A stretch of 64,000 bases of DNA from an uncultured Mediterraneibacter sp. (GCA_934309345.1 CAKRDD010000013.1:1-64000); one strand, 5' to 3'. Shown: positions 51,243 to 60,876, counted from the first letter of the stretch. The notes: generated from the sequence alone by a model not told the origin. Made by a program: numbers and translations.

Positions 51243-52583
51243 CTACTTTTCTTTTTCGATTTTTTCTCTCACATACTTACAGAGATTCTCTTTCGTATTC
51301 CGTTCCGGATCATCCAGCACATATTCCAGCAGTTCACTGAGCATTGCACCGAGTTCGCGTCCCGGCTTCATCCCCAGTTCCATCAGTTCTCTTCCGCTCA
51401 CTGCAAGCTGTCGAAGAGTCACGCACTGATTCTCCATCAGGATCTGTTTGTAAAGATTTCTTATCTCTACGATATTTTCAATCTTTTCCCTTCTCATGTA
51501 AGTGCTCTGTGATTTTGCATCTGCAAGACGCACTGCGAGATAATATGGAAATAATTCAACACCGATCCTGTTCATTGCACGACGCACATTCGCCGGTGTT
51601 GCTTCCATCCGGTAATCATGATAGCAGACCAGCTTCGTTACAATGCGGATCGTCTCATTGTCAAATTTCAACCGTTTCAAAACTGTACGGGCAATTTTCT
51701 CACTTTCCAGTGCATGTCCCTTGAAATGATCGTTTCCTTTCTCATCTGTTGTCTTCATTGCCGGTTTTCCCATATCATGGAACAACATTGTAAGACGAAG
51801 GTATTTATCTCTCTTCACATGCTTCAAGGTATGAAGTGTATGCTCTGCCACATCGTACTTATGATGTATTGTATTCTGTTTTACTCCTACCATGGCATCC
51901 CATTCCGGGAGAACCACCTTTGTAATTCCAAGTTCACAGGCGTCCTGAATGCGCTCCGGATGTGGAGAGGTCAGAAGTTTCACAAGCTCTGTCTGAATAC
52001 GTTCTGCACTGATATTTTTAAGGTTTGGTGCAAGCTCCTTCACTGCTTTGGCAGTATCAGGTTCAATCGGGAAATCCAGCTGTGCTGAGAAGCGTACCGC
52101 ACGAAGGATACGAAGTGCATCTTCTGAAAATCTTTCCCGCGGATCCCCCACGCAGCGGATCAGATGGTGATTCAGATCCTGCATTCCACCAAACACATCT
52201 ACCAACCGGACATCATCATTATATGCCATCGCATTGATCGTAAAATCTCTTCTGCGAAGATCTTCTTCCAGACAATTTGTAAAACGGACTTCCTTCGGAT
52301 GACGGCTATCCTCATATGCACCGTCAATTCTGTAAGTCGTCACCTCATAGCTGTCTTTGCCAATCATTACTGTAACTGTTCCGTGTTCTATTCCTGTATC
52401 GACCGTCCGACGAAATATTTCCTTGATTGCTTCTGGTTTTGCCGACGTTGTGATATCCCAGTCCTGCGGTTTTCTCGCCAAAATAGAATCTCTTACGCAG
52501 CCACCTACTGCAAATGCATCATATCCTGCAAGTTGCAGATTATTAATGATAAATAATACCTTCTTTGGCAATTCTATCTTCAT
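51243..52583 (-). CDS. cca: CCA tRNA nucleotidyltransferase
   Basis: The 446-residue enzyme has the nucleotidyltransferase motif GGCVRDSILARKPQDWDITT (27-46, with D41 and D43), the RRDFTINAM segment and an HD domain (LTMLFHDMGKP). Class II CCA-adding enzymes with HD domain are of this length. It builds or repairs the 3' CCA end of tRNAs. Confidence 0.94.
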   Translation of the reverse strand: MKIELPKKVLFIINNLQLAGYDAFAVGGCVRDSILARKPQDWDITTSAKPEAIKEIFRRTVDTGIEHGTVTVMIGKDSYEVTTYRIDGAYEDSRHPKEVRFTNCLEEDLRRRDFTINAMAYNDDVRLVDVFGGMQDLNHHLIRCVGDPRERFSEDALRILRAVRFSAQLDFPIEPDTAKAVKELAPNLKNISAERIQTELVKLLTSPHPERIQDACELGITKVVLPEWDAMVGVKQNTIHHKYDVAEHTLHTLKHVKRDKYLRLTMLFHDMGKPAMKTTDEKGNDHFKGHALESEKIARTVLKRLKFDNETIRIVTKLVCYHDYRMEATPANVRRAMNRIGVELFPYYLAVRLADAKSQSTYMRREKIENIVEIRNLYKQILMENQCVTLRQLAVSGRELMELGMKPGRELGAMLSELLEYVLDDPERNTKENLCKYVREKIEKEK

Positions 52584-52751
52584 TTAGTACTTCCTTCCTG
52601 TATTACTAAAAGTTCTTTTTCTCTTTGTTGACAGATTAATATTATAACTGTTCTTTCTTGTTGTCTCAACTATTTTAGCACAGTTTTTCTTCTTTTATCA
52701 GCATAAAATCAAAAGGAATTCCGTGAACAGGCATCAACTCTTATTTAATAA

Positions 52752-52792
52752 AGAAAACAGGCAAACTCTCTTCTATTGAAAGTTTGCCTGTT
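52752..52792 (-). terminator. Na/Pi cotransporter terminator
   Basis: A perfect 12-bp stem AACAGGCAAACT with AGTTTGCCTGTT, followed on the minus strand by TTCTTT, lies just after the cotransporter stop. Confidence 0.8.
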
Positions 52793-52806
52793 CATAATAA
52801 AATTCT

Positions 52807-54525
52807 CTACTCTATCTCTCTTAAAAATGTGCTGAATCTCACTCCGTCTTCTGCCGCATCTGCCAGATTTACACAGCTGTTTCCGATTCTTTCCACATTA
52901 TGCAGGATCTCATTGAATGCAGCTGTAAGTCCTGCCTTACATTTTCCTTTGTGTACACGTTTGATATGTCCTTTTCGAATATCGCCATCCATCTTACGGA
53001 TCTTTTCTTTCATCTTCACAAGATTTTCGGCCTCATTTTCTTCCTCATTATTAACCATTTTCATGACCATATTGTACATTTCACTGACAAGCTCCATGCT
53101 CTTCTGTATATCCTTTGATGCTTCTTGTGAGAACTGTACTCTTTCTTCTTTTGCACTCTTCTTGTCCTTTTTCACAAGCTTTTCTGTCTGCATGGAAACA
53201 GTAACATTTTTCGCAAGTTCACTGATTCTGTCAATATCGATCAATACATACTGAAGCTCTGCGGCTCTTGCTGCCTGCTGCTCTGTCATAACTCCGGCGG
53301 CTGCCATCTCTGCAAGATAATCTGTGATTTTTCCTGTTAGCTCCGCTATTGTCTCTCGAGCCTTTTCCATTTCCTTAATAGAAATCTTATCATCACCGTC
53401 AATCTTTTCGGCTGCATTTTTCAACATCGAGCCAACCTGTTCTCCACAATTCATTACCTCTCTTACCGCCATCTGTAATGCCACTGTCGGCTGACTGATC
53501 AGTTTGTTATCAAGAAATTTTGGCTGCACTGCATTGACTTCTTTTACTTCTCCGTCCGGAATCAGACACATCACAATCTTCACCATCAATCCAACAAGCG
53601 GTACCCAGATCAGTGTCATCACAAGGTTAAAGAATGTATGTGTATTCGCAATCTGTCTTGAGATCACTTCAACCTCCGGCCCCTTAGGAGAAATATACTG
53701 GATAAATGCTGCCAGTGGTTTTACGAACCAGATAAACAGGAAACATCCTGAAATATTAAAAATACAGTGTGCAAGTGCTGTTCTCTTCGCATCCTTCGGC
53801 TGACCGATACTTGCCAGAAGTGCTGTGATCGTTGTTCCGATATTATCACCGAAAAGAATCGGAATCGCACCTGCCAGACCGATGATACTTGTCACCCCAT
53901 CAGCTCCCGGCTGAGCCGCAAAATTCTGGAGCACTGCGATTGTAGCACTGGAACTCTGTACTACAAGAGTCATTAATGCACCAACAGCAACTCCAAGGAT
54001 CGGAACATCTGCCACTTTGCCGATCAACTCTGTGAAAACAGGGCTGGAAGCTAATGGTTTCATAACCGTTCCCATTGTCTCAATTCCAAGGAATAATAAA
54101 CCAAATGCGAAAATAGTCATACCGATATTTTTCACACGTTCTGATTTTGAAACAAAATATATGATAAATCCAATAAAAATGATTGCATAAATGTAGTCAC
54201 TTAACTTAAATGCAATCAACTGTGCTGTCATTGTTGTACCGATATTGGCACCAAAAATAATAGAAATTGCCTGTGGCAGTGTCATTAGTCCGGCACTTAC
54301 AAAACCAATCGCCATAACCGTTGTTGCACTTGAACTTTGCAGTACGGCTGTAACAAGCATTCCCGCAAGTGCTCCCATTACAGGATTTCTTGTCAGAAGT
54401 GACAGGATTTTCTTCATCTTTTCTCCTGCCGCTTTCTGAAGACATTCACTCATCATATTCATTCCATAGATAAAAACCGCCAGGCCACCAAGCAGCCCGA
54501 AAACAATCTGTATGTTTTCCTTCAT
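52807..54525 (-). CDS. Na+/phosphate cotransporter (NptA type) with PhoU-like tail
   Basis: The 572-residue protein has ~8-10 membrane segments with the duplicated QSSSAT motif (VLQSSSATTVMAIGF and VVQSSSATIAVLQ) and GDNIGTTITA. From about residue 350 onward it has a helical PhoU-like domain (REVMNCGEQVGSMLKNA...). This is the PNaS family with a C-terminal regulatory domain. It imports phosphate with sodium or exports it under excess. Pho-box-like repeats upstream suggest phosphate control. Confidence 0.9.
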   Translation of the reverse strand: MKENIQIVFGLLGGLAVFIYGMNMMSECLQKAAGEKMKKILSLLTRNPVMGALAGMLVTAVLQSSSATTVMAIGFVSAGLMTLPQAISIIFGANIGTTMTAQLIAFKLSDYIYAIIFIGFIIYFVSKSERVKNIGMTIFAFGLLFLGIETMGTVMKPLASSPVFTELIGKVADVPILGVAVGALMTLVVQSSSATIAVLQNFAAQPGADGVTSIIGLAGAIPILFGDNIGTTITALLASIGQPKDAKRTALAHCIFNISGCFLFIWFVKPLAAFIQYISPKGPEVEVISRQIANTHTFFNLVMTLIWVPLVGLMVKIVMCLIPDGEVKEVNAVQPKFLDNKLISQPTVALQMAVREVMNCGEQVGSMLKNAAEKIDGDDKISIKEMEKARETIAELTGKITDYLAEMAAAGVMTEQQAARAAELQYVLIDIDRISELAKNVTVSMQTEKLVKKDKKSAKEERVQFSQEASKDIQKSMELVSEMYNMVMKMVNNEEENEAENLVKMKEKIRKMDGDIRKGHIKRVHKGKCKAGLTAAFNEILHNVERIGNSCVNLADAAEDGVRFSTFLREIE

Positions 54526-54830
54526 TTTCTTCCTCCAGATCCTCTCTCATGTCTGTTTTCAATTACAAATCACTGTCTTCTGTGATTTACAAATGTCTTG
54601 CATCTGTTTTTTCAGACGCAGTGCTTTTTTCTTCTTTACATATCCGAGATTATCATGGCTTTATAAAAAACTCTGTGAAGTTATGTTAAATCTATGTTAA
54701 ATAGCGAAAATTTTATTAAAATCCCTTTTAAATAATGTTAAAACCAGGTTAGTTATCTATAACCTTCTTATTCTTTGCAGTCTTTCACTTCAAACGATAA
54801 ACTGGACTGGTTTTCCACATTCGATATAGA
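54526..54830 (-). promoter_or_regulatory. Cotransporter leader with Pho-box-like repeats
   Basis: On the minus strand TTTAACA occurs at 54695-54701 and 54684-54690 and the related CTTCACA at 54674-54680, a period of ~11 bases. Another TTTAACA lies at 54736-54742. Repeats of TT(A/T)ACA at this spacing are Firmicute PhoP boxes. Downstream are TATAAA and GATAAT, possible -10 elements. No gene is seen in this gap. Confidence 0.55.
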
Positions 54831-54879
54831 AAAAAAGAGTGTTATTCACACTTTACTGTTCATGTGTGAATAACACTCT
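54831..54879 (-). terminator. asnS terminator
   Basis: A perfect 16-bp stem AGAGTGTTATTCACAC with GTGTGAATAACACTCT is followed on the minus strand by T6. It lies 17 bases after the asnS stop. Confidence 0.9.
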
Positions 54880-54896
54880 AAAACTTCTTTACATTA

Positions 54897-56288
54897 TTAC
54901 AGCTCGCAGTTGTTTACTGTTCTTGGGAACGGAATGACGTCACGGATATTGGACATTCCTGTCAGATACATTACGCATCTCTCGAATCCAAGTCCGAATC
55001 CTGCATGTCTTGTAGAACCATATTTTCTCAAATCAAGGTAGAATCCATAATCTTCTTCCTTAAGTCCAAGTTCTTTCATTCTTCCAAGAAGTTTGTCGTA
55101 ATCATCCTCTCTCTGGCTTCCTCCGATGATCTCTCCGATTCCCGGTACAAGACAGTCTACAGCTGCTACTGTCTTACCATCTTCGTTCATCTTCATATAG
55201 AAAGCTTTGATCTCCTTCGGATAATCTGTAACAAATACAGGACGTTTGTATACCTGCTCTGTCAGATAGCGCTCATGCTCTGTCTGAAGGTCGCATCCCC
55301 AGGATACTTTATAATCAAACTTATCATTGTTCTTCTCAAGGATCTCTACTGCCTCTGTGTATGTTACACGTGCAAAGTCAGAGTTCACTACATTATGAAG
55401 TCTGTCAAGAAGACCCTTGTCAACGAAAGAGTTGAAGAAGTTCATCTCTTCCGGTGCATTCTCAAGTACGTAGTTGATCACATACTTCAACATAGCCTCA
55501 GCCAGTTCCATATCATCTTCAAGATCTGCAAATGCAATCTCCGGCTCGATCATCCAGAACTCTGCCGCATGTCTTGTTGTGTTAGAGTTCTCTGCACGGA
55601 ATGTCGGTCCAAATGTATAAATATTGCGGAATGCCTGTGCATAAGTCTCACCGTTAAGCTGGCCACTTACTGTAAGGCTTGTCTCTTTCCCAAAGAAATC
55701 CTGTGTATAATCTACAGTTCCATCCTCATTCTTCGGAACATTGTCCATATCCAGTGTTGTAACACGGAACATCTCTCCTGCACCCTCACAGTCACTTCCT
55801 GTAATCAGCGGAGTGTGTACATATACAAATCCTCTGTCCTGGAAGAACTGGTGAATCGCATATGCTGCCAAAGAACGAACTCTGAATACAGCCTGGAATG
55901 TGTTTGTTCTCGGACGAAGATGAGAAATTGTTCTAAGATACTCAAAGCTGTGACGCTTCTTCTGCAGTGGATAATCCGGCGCAGATGCTCCTTCGATCAC
56001 AACCTCTTCTGCCTGGATCTCAAACGGCTGTTTAGCCTGCGGTGTTGCTACCAGTGTACCCTTAACAATGATTGCTGCTCCTACATTCAGCTTGGAAACC
56101 TCAGCGAAGTTCTCCATCTTATCATGATATACAATCTGTAATGTATCAAAATAAGATCCATCATTCAATACGATAAATCCGAATGTCTTAGAATCTCGAA
56201 TGCTTCGAATCCAGCCCCCAACTGTTACCTCTTTGTCCAGATATGCCTCTCTGTTCTTAAATAACTCACGAATTGTTGTCAGTTCCAT
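54897..56288 (-). CDS. asnS: Asparaginyl-tRNA synthetase
   Basis: The 463-residue class II enzyme has the OB-fold (VTVGGWIRSIRDSKTFGFIV), motif 2 (FRAENSNTTRHAAEFWMIEPE) and motif 3 (GFGLGFERCVMYLTG). AsnRS differs from AspRS by the TRHAAEFW segment. It charges tRNA-Asn. No T-box leader is visible upstream. Confidence 0.95.
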   Translation of the reverse strand: MELTTIRELFKNREAYLDKEVTVGGWIRSIRDSKTFGFIVLNDGSYFDTLQIVYHDKMENFAEVSKLNVGAAIIVKGTLVATPQAKQPFEIQAEEVVIEGASAPDYPLQKKRHSFEYLRTISHLRPRTNTFQAVFRVRSLAAYAIHQFFQDRGFVYVHTPLITGSDCEGAGEMFRVTTLDMDNVPKNEDGTVDYTQDFFGKETSLTVSGQLNGETYAQAFRNIYTFGPTFRAENSNTTRHAAEFWMIEPEIAFADLEDDMELAEAMLKYVINYVLENAPEEMNFFNSFVDKGLLDRLHNVVNSDFARVTYTEAVEILEKNNDKFDYKVSWGCDLQTEHERYLTEQVYKRPVFVTDYPKEIKAFYMKMNEDGKTVAAVDCLVPGIGEIIGGSQREDDYDKLLGRMKELGLKEEDYGFYLDLRKYGSTRHAGFGLGFERCVMYLTGMSNIRDVIPFPRTVNNCEL

Positions 56289-56435
56289 ACCATTTACTCC
56301 TTCAAATAATTCTTCTATCTTTTTCTATTATCAGAATCTTCAAACAGATGCCTCCCGGCAGTCTTAACAGTCATTATAACACTCCAGGAGCGCAGAGTAA
56401 ATAAGAAACAACTGATATCGCTTTGAAAAGTGAAT

Positions 56436-57089
56436 TTATTTTATAGTCTGCCAATACTTCTCGCACCGCACCGTCACTCTGTTCTTTCCATCCAGCGTAC
56501 AGGTGAACAAACTCAGCGCCCACTCTCCGCTTGTCATATCTTCCACACTTTGTGGAGTCAATGCTTCTACCACCGCCACTTTGTATTCGAACCGGTTTCC
56601 GGCTGCATCTGTGAAGATCACCTCGTCACCCATCTCCAGTTCTTTCAACTTCCCGAAATGTGTTCTGTAATTATGTGCCGCAATCACGAGATTATCCAGA
56701 TAAGCACTGCCCGAATAGCGGCAAGGTACTTTCTTCAGAAGCGGGTAGCTCCATTCGCTCAATACCGGAAGCTTCAGATCAATCTCTGGTATCTCAAGCA
56801 CTCCGATGCATGCCGCGCCGTCCAGATCTTCTAATGCAATCTCCGGCATCTCCATCTCCGGATTCAGCTGATAATCAGGTATCTGTCCGTCAGATTCTTC
56901 TGCCTGCTCTCCCTCATCAGAAATGTTCTGGTTTTTGTCTCTATATTCTTCCAACAGCTTCTCTCTGCTTTGCTCTGCTCGATAACCGTCCCAAAGATTG
57001 TATACAGAAAGAGCAAGGGCTGCCGCGAAAAGCAGCAACCCTGTGATTGTAAATATCTTTCCTATCTGATTCTTTTTCTTCTTGCTCAT
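56436..57089 (-). CDS. Second sortase of the pilus locus
   Basis: The 217-residue sortase has an N-terminal membrane helix (IFTITGLLLFAAALALSVY), catalytic H139 (VIAAHNYRTHF), C197 (LSLFTCTLD) and R204 or R208 (NRVTVRCE). It is smaller than the class C enzyme and lacks a lid or C-terminal helix, so it is probably the housekeeping-like or class D/B-like sortase that anchors the finished pilus. It overlaps the minor pilin gene by 4 bases. Confidence 0.85.
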   Translation of the reverse strand: MSKKKKNQIGKIFTITGLLLFAAALALSVYNLWDGYRAEQSREKLLEEYRDKNQNISDEGEQAEESDGQIPDYQLNPEMEMPEIALEDLDGAACIGVLEIPEIDLKLPVLSEWSYPLLKKVPCRYSGSAYLDNLVIAAHNYRTHFGKLKELEMGDEVIFTDAAGNRFEYKVAVVEALTPQSVEDMTSGEWALSLFTCTLDGKNRVTVRCEKYWQTIK

Positions 57090-58192
57090 CGATTCTTCTC
57101 TTCTTTTCTATCCCGTAAAACTCTTCCCACCAGCAGACAGATCGCACCTGCAAATAAAAGCACAAGTACCGGCCACCAGAGCTGTCCTGTCTGTGGGAGC
57201 TTGTCTGATGTCTTGTCTATTATTTTATTTACTGTTTTATTTGTTGTTTTATCCGTTGGCTTCTTCGATGGTGGATTCACTTCTCCATCCGACTTTCCCG
57301 GTTTCTTTGCTGTATTTGTCAAGACAACTGTATTCCCTTCACGCGTGACAGCAACGGTATACCCCTTCGGCACCTCTGCCTCTGACACACTCCAGCGCAT
57401 CAGTGTAGAAAGATTCTTCCATGTATAGGACCACTGGTTTTCTTTCGTAAGTGTCTGGCGGTCAGCGACTGTTGTATTCCCTTCCACATCTGTCTGCAGC
57501 AGCTCTACCACGATAGAATCCGGACGTTCTTTCTCCTGATCCTGCTTCCACACTTTCAATACATGAATCTTCGTCTCTTCTTCCTCTTCTGGTTCTTCCG
57601 GCTTCTCCGGTTTTTCCGGTTTTTCGTTCTTCACGAACTTCAGAACCGCTGTCACCTGGTACGGTTCCGTTTCCTCGGAAGTTCCCTGTGAATCCTCCGG
57701 CAATGAGATCAATGCTGTCTGAGGCTCATAGCTCTGTGTCTTACCATCTTCCTGCATCTCTGTTGTCTGTCCCAGCACAAGATAAAGTCCCCGGTTAAAA
57801 TCTGTAAAACATACTTTCCTGTCCGAACCTGATACAAGCACTGCATCTGCTGTGATTCCGTCACGTCTGATATAGTCCGCCAGTGCATCCGCTGCACCCT
57901 GCCAGCCCTCCTGGCTCTTCCGCTCCAGTGAGACCGGATACTTCTGGAATCGTTCCGTCAATGTAAAACTGCCCGACTCCTCATACTCTGCCACACGGTA
58001 CAGGGACAACTCCATCCCCTCAACCGGGCAGACAAGCGAGATGCTTCCCTTCTGTGCACTCTCTTCTTCTGCTGCCAAAACCGGACTGCCCTTTGAGATT
58101 CCGAGCATCCCGGTCAACGCAATGAGAAATGTCAGCACATATATCATATATTTCCTATCTCTGTGGCGGATTCTTTTCTTTGGACTTCGCAT
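57086..58192 (-). CDS. LPXTG pilin subunit (minor/anchor)
   Basis: The 368-residue protein has a signal peptide (YVLTFLIALTGMLGISKGSP), an N-terminal domain, an E/P/K-rich hinge (NEKPEKPEKPEEPEEEEETK) and a Cna-B domain (VLKVWKQDQEKERP). The sorting signal is KLPQTG followed by a hydrophobic stretch and RKEEKNR. The ATG at 58192 is chosen because GGGAGG lies upstream. A MITE sits directly before the ribosome binding site. The role of basal or minor pilin is inferred from position and size. Confidence 0.85.
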   Translation of the reverse strand: MRSPKKRIRHRDRKYMIYVLTFLIALTGMLGISKGSPVLAAEEESAQKGSISLVCPVEGMELSLYRVAEYEESGSFTLTERFQKYPVSLERKSQEGWQGAADALADYIRRDGITADAVLVSGSDRKVCFTDFNRGLYLVLGQTTEMQEDGKTQSYEPQTALISLPEDSQGTSEETEPYQVTAVLKFVKNEKPEKPEKPEEPEEEEETKIHVLKVWKQDQEKERPDSIVVELLQTDVEGNTTVADRQTLTKENQWSYTWKNLSTLMRWSVSEAEVPKGYTVAVTREGNTVVLTNTAKKPGKSDGEVNPPSKKPTDKTTNKTVNKIIDKTSDKLPQTGQLWWPVLVLLFAGAICLLVGRVLRDRKEEKNR

Positions 58193-58220
58193 ATTTTTCC
58201 TCCCACTGATCAATTTATCT

Positions 58221-58362
58221 GTTACTGTTCACACGATGTGCGACCAGCAACGCATCTCGCCATTTTAAATCGCCTTTGGCGATGGGGCGAGATGCATTCA
58301 AGTCAAAACACGCTTCCTCCGTGTCAATCAGCGGAGTGATTGACACGGGAGTGAACAGTAAC
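58221..58362. mobile_element. 142-bp MITE with 12-bp inverted ends and 8-bp target duplication
   Basis: The ends GTTACTGTTCAC (58221-58232) and GTGAACAGTAAC (58351-58362) are perfect inverted repeats. ATTTATCT flanks it on both sides (58213-58220 and 58363-58370) as an 8-bp direct repeat. Inside are two hairpins: GCATCTCGCC...GGCGAGATGC and GTGTCAATCA...TGATTGACAC. It has no reading frame. It lies between the sortase and minor pilin genes. An 8-bp duplication fits mobilisation by an IS256-, ISL3- or IS6-like transposase. Confidence 0.85.
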
Positions 58363-58374
58363 ATTTATCTTCCT

Positions 58375-59205
58375 CTACTTTTTCTGCTTCTTTCTTGAAC
58401 GCCGGATTGATAGATCCACTACAAGAAAACTAATGATTAAAAGTGGAATCGCAACACATACCGCAACTGTCAAACTGCTTACCTCAGCCGCATCCGATGT
58501 CACTCTGGAGTCATCTCCCGAACGATTTTCAATCCGATGTCCGCGCACCAGCAGTCTCTGCGTATTGATTCCATATGGTGTACATGTAAGAAGCGTACAC
58601 AGATCTTTCCCATCTTCAATCTCAAGCAGGCCATAATCTTCCGGCTCGACAATACTGATCTGGTCAATCTCATATGTCAATACCTTATCATAAATGTGCA
58701 GAAGAAAAATATCTCCCTTTTCCAATTTATCAAGGTCTGTGAACAGCTTCGCACTCGGCAGTCCTCTGTGTCCGGATAATACACAGTGTGTGCCCTTTCC
58801 TCCAACCGGAAGAGACGAACCTTCAATATGTCCGATACCAACCTGCAGAACAGAATCCTCTACACCGTGATAGATTGGAAGCTTACAACGAATCTCCGGA
58901 ATCGTGATATATCCCATCATTCCGGTTCCATTTGCATCCAGAAGACTATCATATAAAGTATCTTCCTCTTCTGATGGTGTAAAGCGTCCGCCATTCGTAA
59001 TCAACGTCTGGTTGTACTCCTCTGCCGCCGCCAGCGCCTGCTCCTTCTCCTGATCATCCATCTTCTCTATCTGCTTCGAATAATCCGCAACCGCCTGCGT
59101 CTGATGCTTCGAATTCCAGAAATTACTAATTGTCGGATACAGCAGTAAGGACAAGCCTGTAAGAAAGATGATTCCCGCAATTATTGTTGAAATATGCTTT
59201 CTCAT
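58375..59205 (-). CDS. srtC: Class C pilus sortase
   Basis: From the ATG at 59205 (GGAGAGG upstream) the protein has 276 residues. It has an N-terminal helix, a lid region (DTLYDSLLD), catalytic H146 (LSGHRGLPSAKLFTDLD), C208 (TLLTCTPYGINTQR) with R217, and a C-terminal membrane helix (VAVCVAIPLLIISFLVVDL). These are class C features. It polymerises pilins through their pilin-motif lysines. It lies directly after the major pilin gene. Confidence 0.93.
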   Translation of the reverse strand: MRKHISTIIAGIIFLTGLSLLLYPTISNFWNSKHQTQAVADYSKQIEKMDDQEKEQALAAAEEYNQTLITNGGRFTPSEEEDTLYDSLLDANGTGMMGYITIPEIRCKLPIYHGVEDSVLQVGIGHIEGSSLPVGGKGTHCVLSGHRGLPSAKLFTDLDKLEKGDIFLLHIYDKVLTYEIDQISIVEPEDYGLLEIEDGKDLCTLLTCTPYGINTQRLLVRGHRIENRSGDDSRVTSDAAEVSSLTVAVCVAIPLLIISFLVVDLSIRRSRKKQKK

Positions 59206-59312
59206 GTTACAATCCTCTCCTTGCTGCTGTATGGGGAATGATAAAACACATTCCCCGTACAGCAAAATTACTTCATTCTTCTCTCACTTACATACCTATA
59301 ATCGAACAACAA

Positions 59313-60806
59313 TTATTTCATTCTCTTCTTTGTAATCAGTACAACTCCGGATCCAATTACAAGGATTGCACCGAAAATGTAGAACAGTGTTGTTCCCATT
59401 CCACCTGTGGATGGGAGGATGGAACCGGATTTGTTTTCGACTTTAACCAATGTTGCACTTGTTACGGTATTATAGCTAACCTCTCCAGTGCTACTAATTG
59501 TTATTTCCACAGGAGCAGACAATTTATTGTATCCCTTAGGAGCTTCTTTCTCTACCAACTCATATCTACCTGGAGCAAGTCCTTGGATTGTGAACTTACC
59601 AGTATTATTTGTTGTCACTTCAGTTGCTGCTGTTGCATCTTTATCAAATCCATAGTATGCACCTTCTTTTCCTGTTGGTGTTGTTATAGATTTAAGACCA
59701 ATTTCTTTATTTGTATCTTTTTCTCTTAGTATAAATTTAGCACCTTCAAGTGGACTTTCAGCCTGTCCTCCTTTTGCTGATTTATCTGTATATTTGAACA
59801 CTGGAATTTCATAAGTTTTTGTAGTTGTTTTACTATGAATTGTTTCAAGATCCTTATTTTCGCCGTACTTCAACCATGTCTCATTCTTATTTTCTTTTGT
59901 TGGTCCTACTTCTGCTTTTTCATTCAATGTTGCAGAATAAGTAACAATGATTGTTGTTGTAGCTGTAATTGATTCACAATAAGTAGGTGTAAAGGTAATA
60001 TGAAATGTACAACCATCTCCAGTACTCTCAACAGCATAATCTGTAGTAGTCGAAAGTTCATTTTCTCCTACCTTCACACTCTCTATACCATTAAAAGTCA
60101 AACCTGCGTCCATTTTATCATGTAGCACATAGTTCTGTGCTCCTGGCTGTGCTGTGATTGTTGTCTGGAATTTTATTGTATCACCAATACTTGCTGTATT
60201 ACTATCTTTTAAACCAGTATCTTCAACTATCTTTTTCACCGCGGATGGCGCACTGTTCTTTTCCCGAATAGTTATCTCTGTATCTGTAGTATCCAAAGAA
60301 CAAAGTGCTCCAGCAGTGGAGTCAACAAGATAATACCCCAGTGAAAGGTCTGTAAATTCAACTTTACCTGTTGCATCTGGAGTCTTATTGTACGTTGTAA
60401 AAGAAGTTCTTGGATGATCTTTTACATATTGTAATGCCGATTTTGCTAAGTCGGCAAAATTCGACGACACTGATGATTTAATTGTCACATATCCATCTGT
60501 TCCTTTTTCTAGATAAGTTGAACCCTTGTATGCTGAATTAGTAAGAAACTCATCCCATCCTGTCGCCACCTTATAAGCATAATTTCCTGTATTTGGTTCT
60601 GTTGTTTTATCACTAAAACTTTCCAGTTCCAAAATCTGATAAATTGTATATGTCTGCCCCTGTATCGGATTCTCAATCGTTATCTTTCCTTTATCAGCTG
60701 ACGTTCCACTTGTAGTTCCTGCCCCCTCAGCTCCTACCACACTACACATTCCCAATACCATCATAACCGAGAGCATTATGGCGGCAATTTTCTTGATTAT
60801 TTTCAT
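59313..60806 (-). CDS. Major pilin (SpaH/EbpB-type backbone)
   Basis: The 497-residue protein has a signal peptide (MLSVMMVLGMCSVVGAE), N-terminal pilin domain, a middle Cna-B/D2-type domain (VLHDKMDAGLTFNGI; isopeptide fimbrial motif), and a C-terminal SpaA-like domain with YELVEKEAPKGYNKL (E-box). The sorting signal is LPSTG followed by a membrane span and KKRMK. Major pilins are the backbone polymer made by SrtC, whose gene follows. It is preceded by a hairpin and G/C tract. Confidence 0.92.
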   Translation of the reverse strand: MKIIKKIAAIMLSVMMVLGMCSVVGAEGAGTTSGTSADKGKITIENPIQGQTYTIYQILELESFSDKTTEPNTGNYAYKVATGWDEFLTNSAYKGSTYLEKGTDGYVTIKSSVSSNFADLAKSALQYVKDHPRTSFTTYNKTPDATGKVEFTDLSLGYYLVDSTAGALCSLDTTDTEITIREKNSAPSAVKKIVEDTGLKDSNTASIGDTIKFQTTITAQPGAQNYVLHDKMDAGLTFNGIESVKVGENELSTTTDYAVESTGDGCTFHITFTPTYCESITATTTIIVTYSATLNEKAEVGPTKENKNETWLKYGENKDLETIHSKTTTKTYEIPVFKYTDKSAKGGQAESPLEGAKFILREKDTNKEIGLKSITTPTGKEGAYYGFDKDATAATEVTTNNTGKFTIQGLAPGRYELVEKEAPKGYNKLSAPVEITISSTGEVSYNTVTSATLVKVENKSGSILPSTGGMGTTLFYIFGAILVIGSGVVLITKKRMK

Positions 60807-60832
60807 TTTCTTCCTCCTTGTTTTTGTTACTG

Positions 60833-60857
60833 CCCCCCCCCGGAATTTTCCGGGGGG
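60833..60857 (-). repeat. C9 tract and GC-rich hairpin before the major pilin gene
   Basis: The plus strand has nine C at 60833-60841, then GGAATTTTCCGGGGGG. CCCCCCGGAA and TTCCGGGGGG pair perfectly. On the minus strand, in the direction of transcription from adhesin to pilin, there is no T-tract, so it may be a processing or attenuation hairpin. The homopolymer is a candidate slippage site. Confidence 0.6.
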
Positions 60858-60876
60858 TGCAGCACACTCTCTTTTG

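Noticed and set aside
55005..56141. Long 378-codon open frame on the plus strand
   Set aside because: It lies wholly opposite asnS, is unusually rich in C, L and S, has no ribosome binding site, and is explained by the antisense of a conserved gene.
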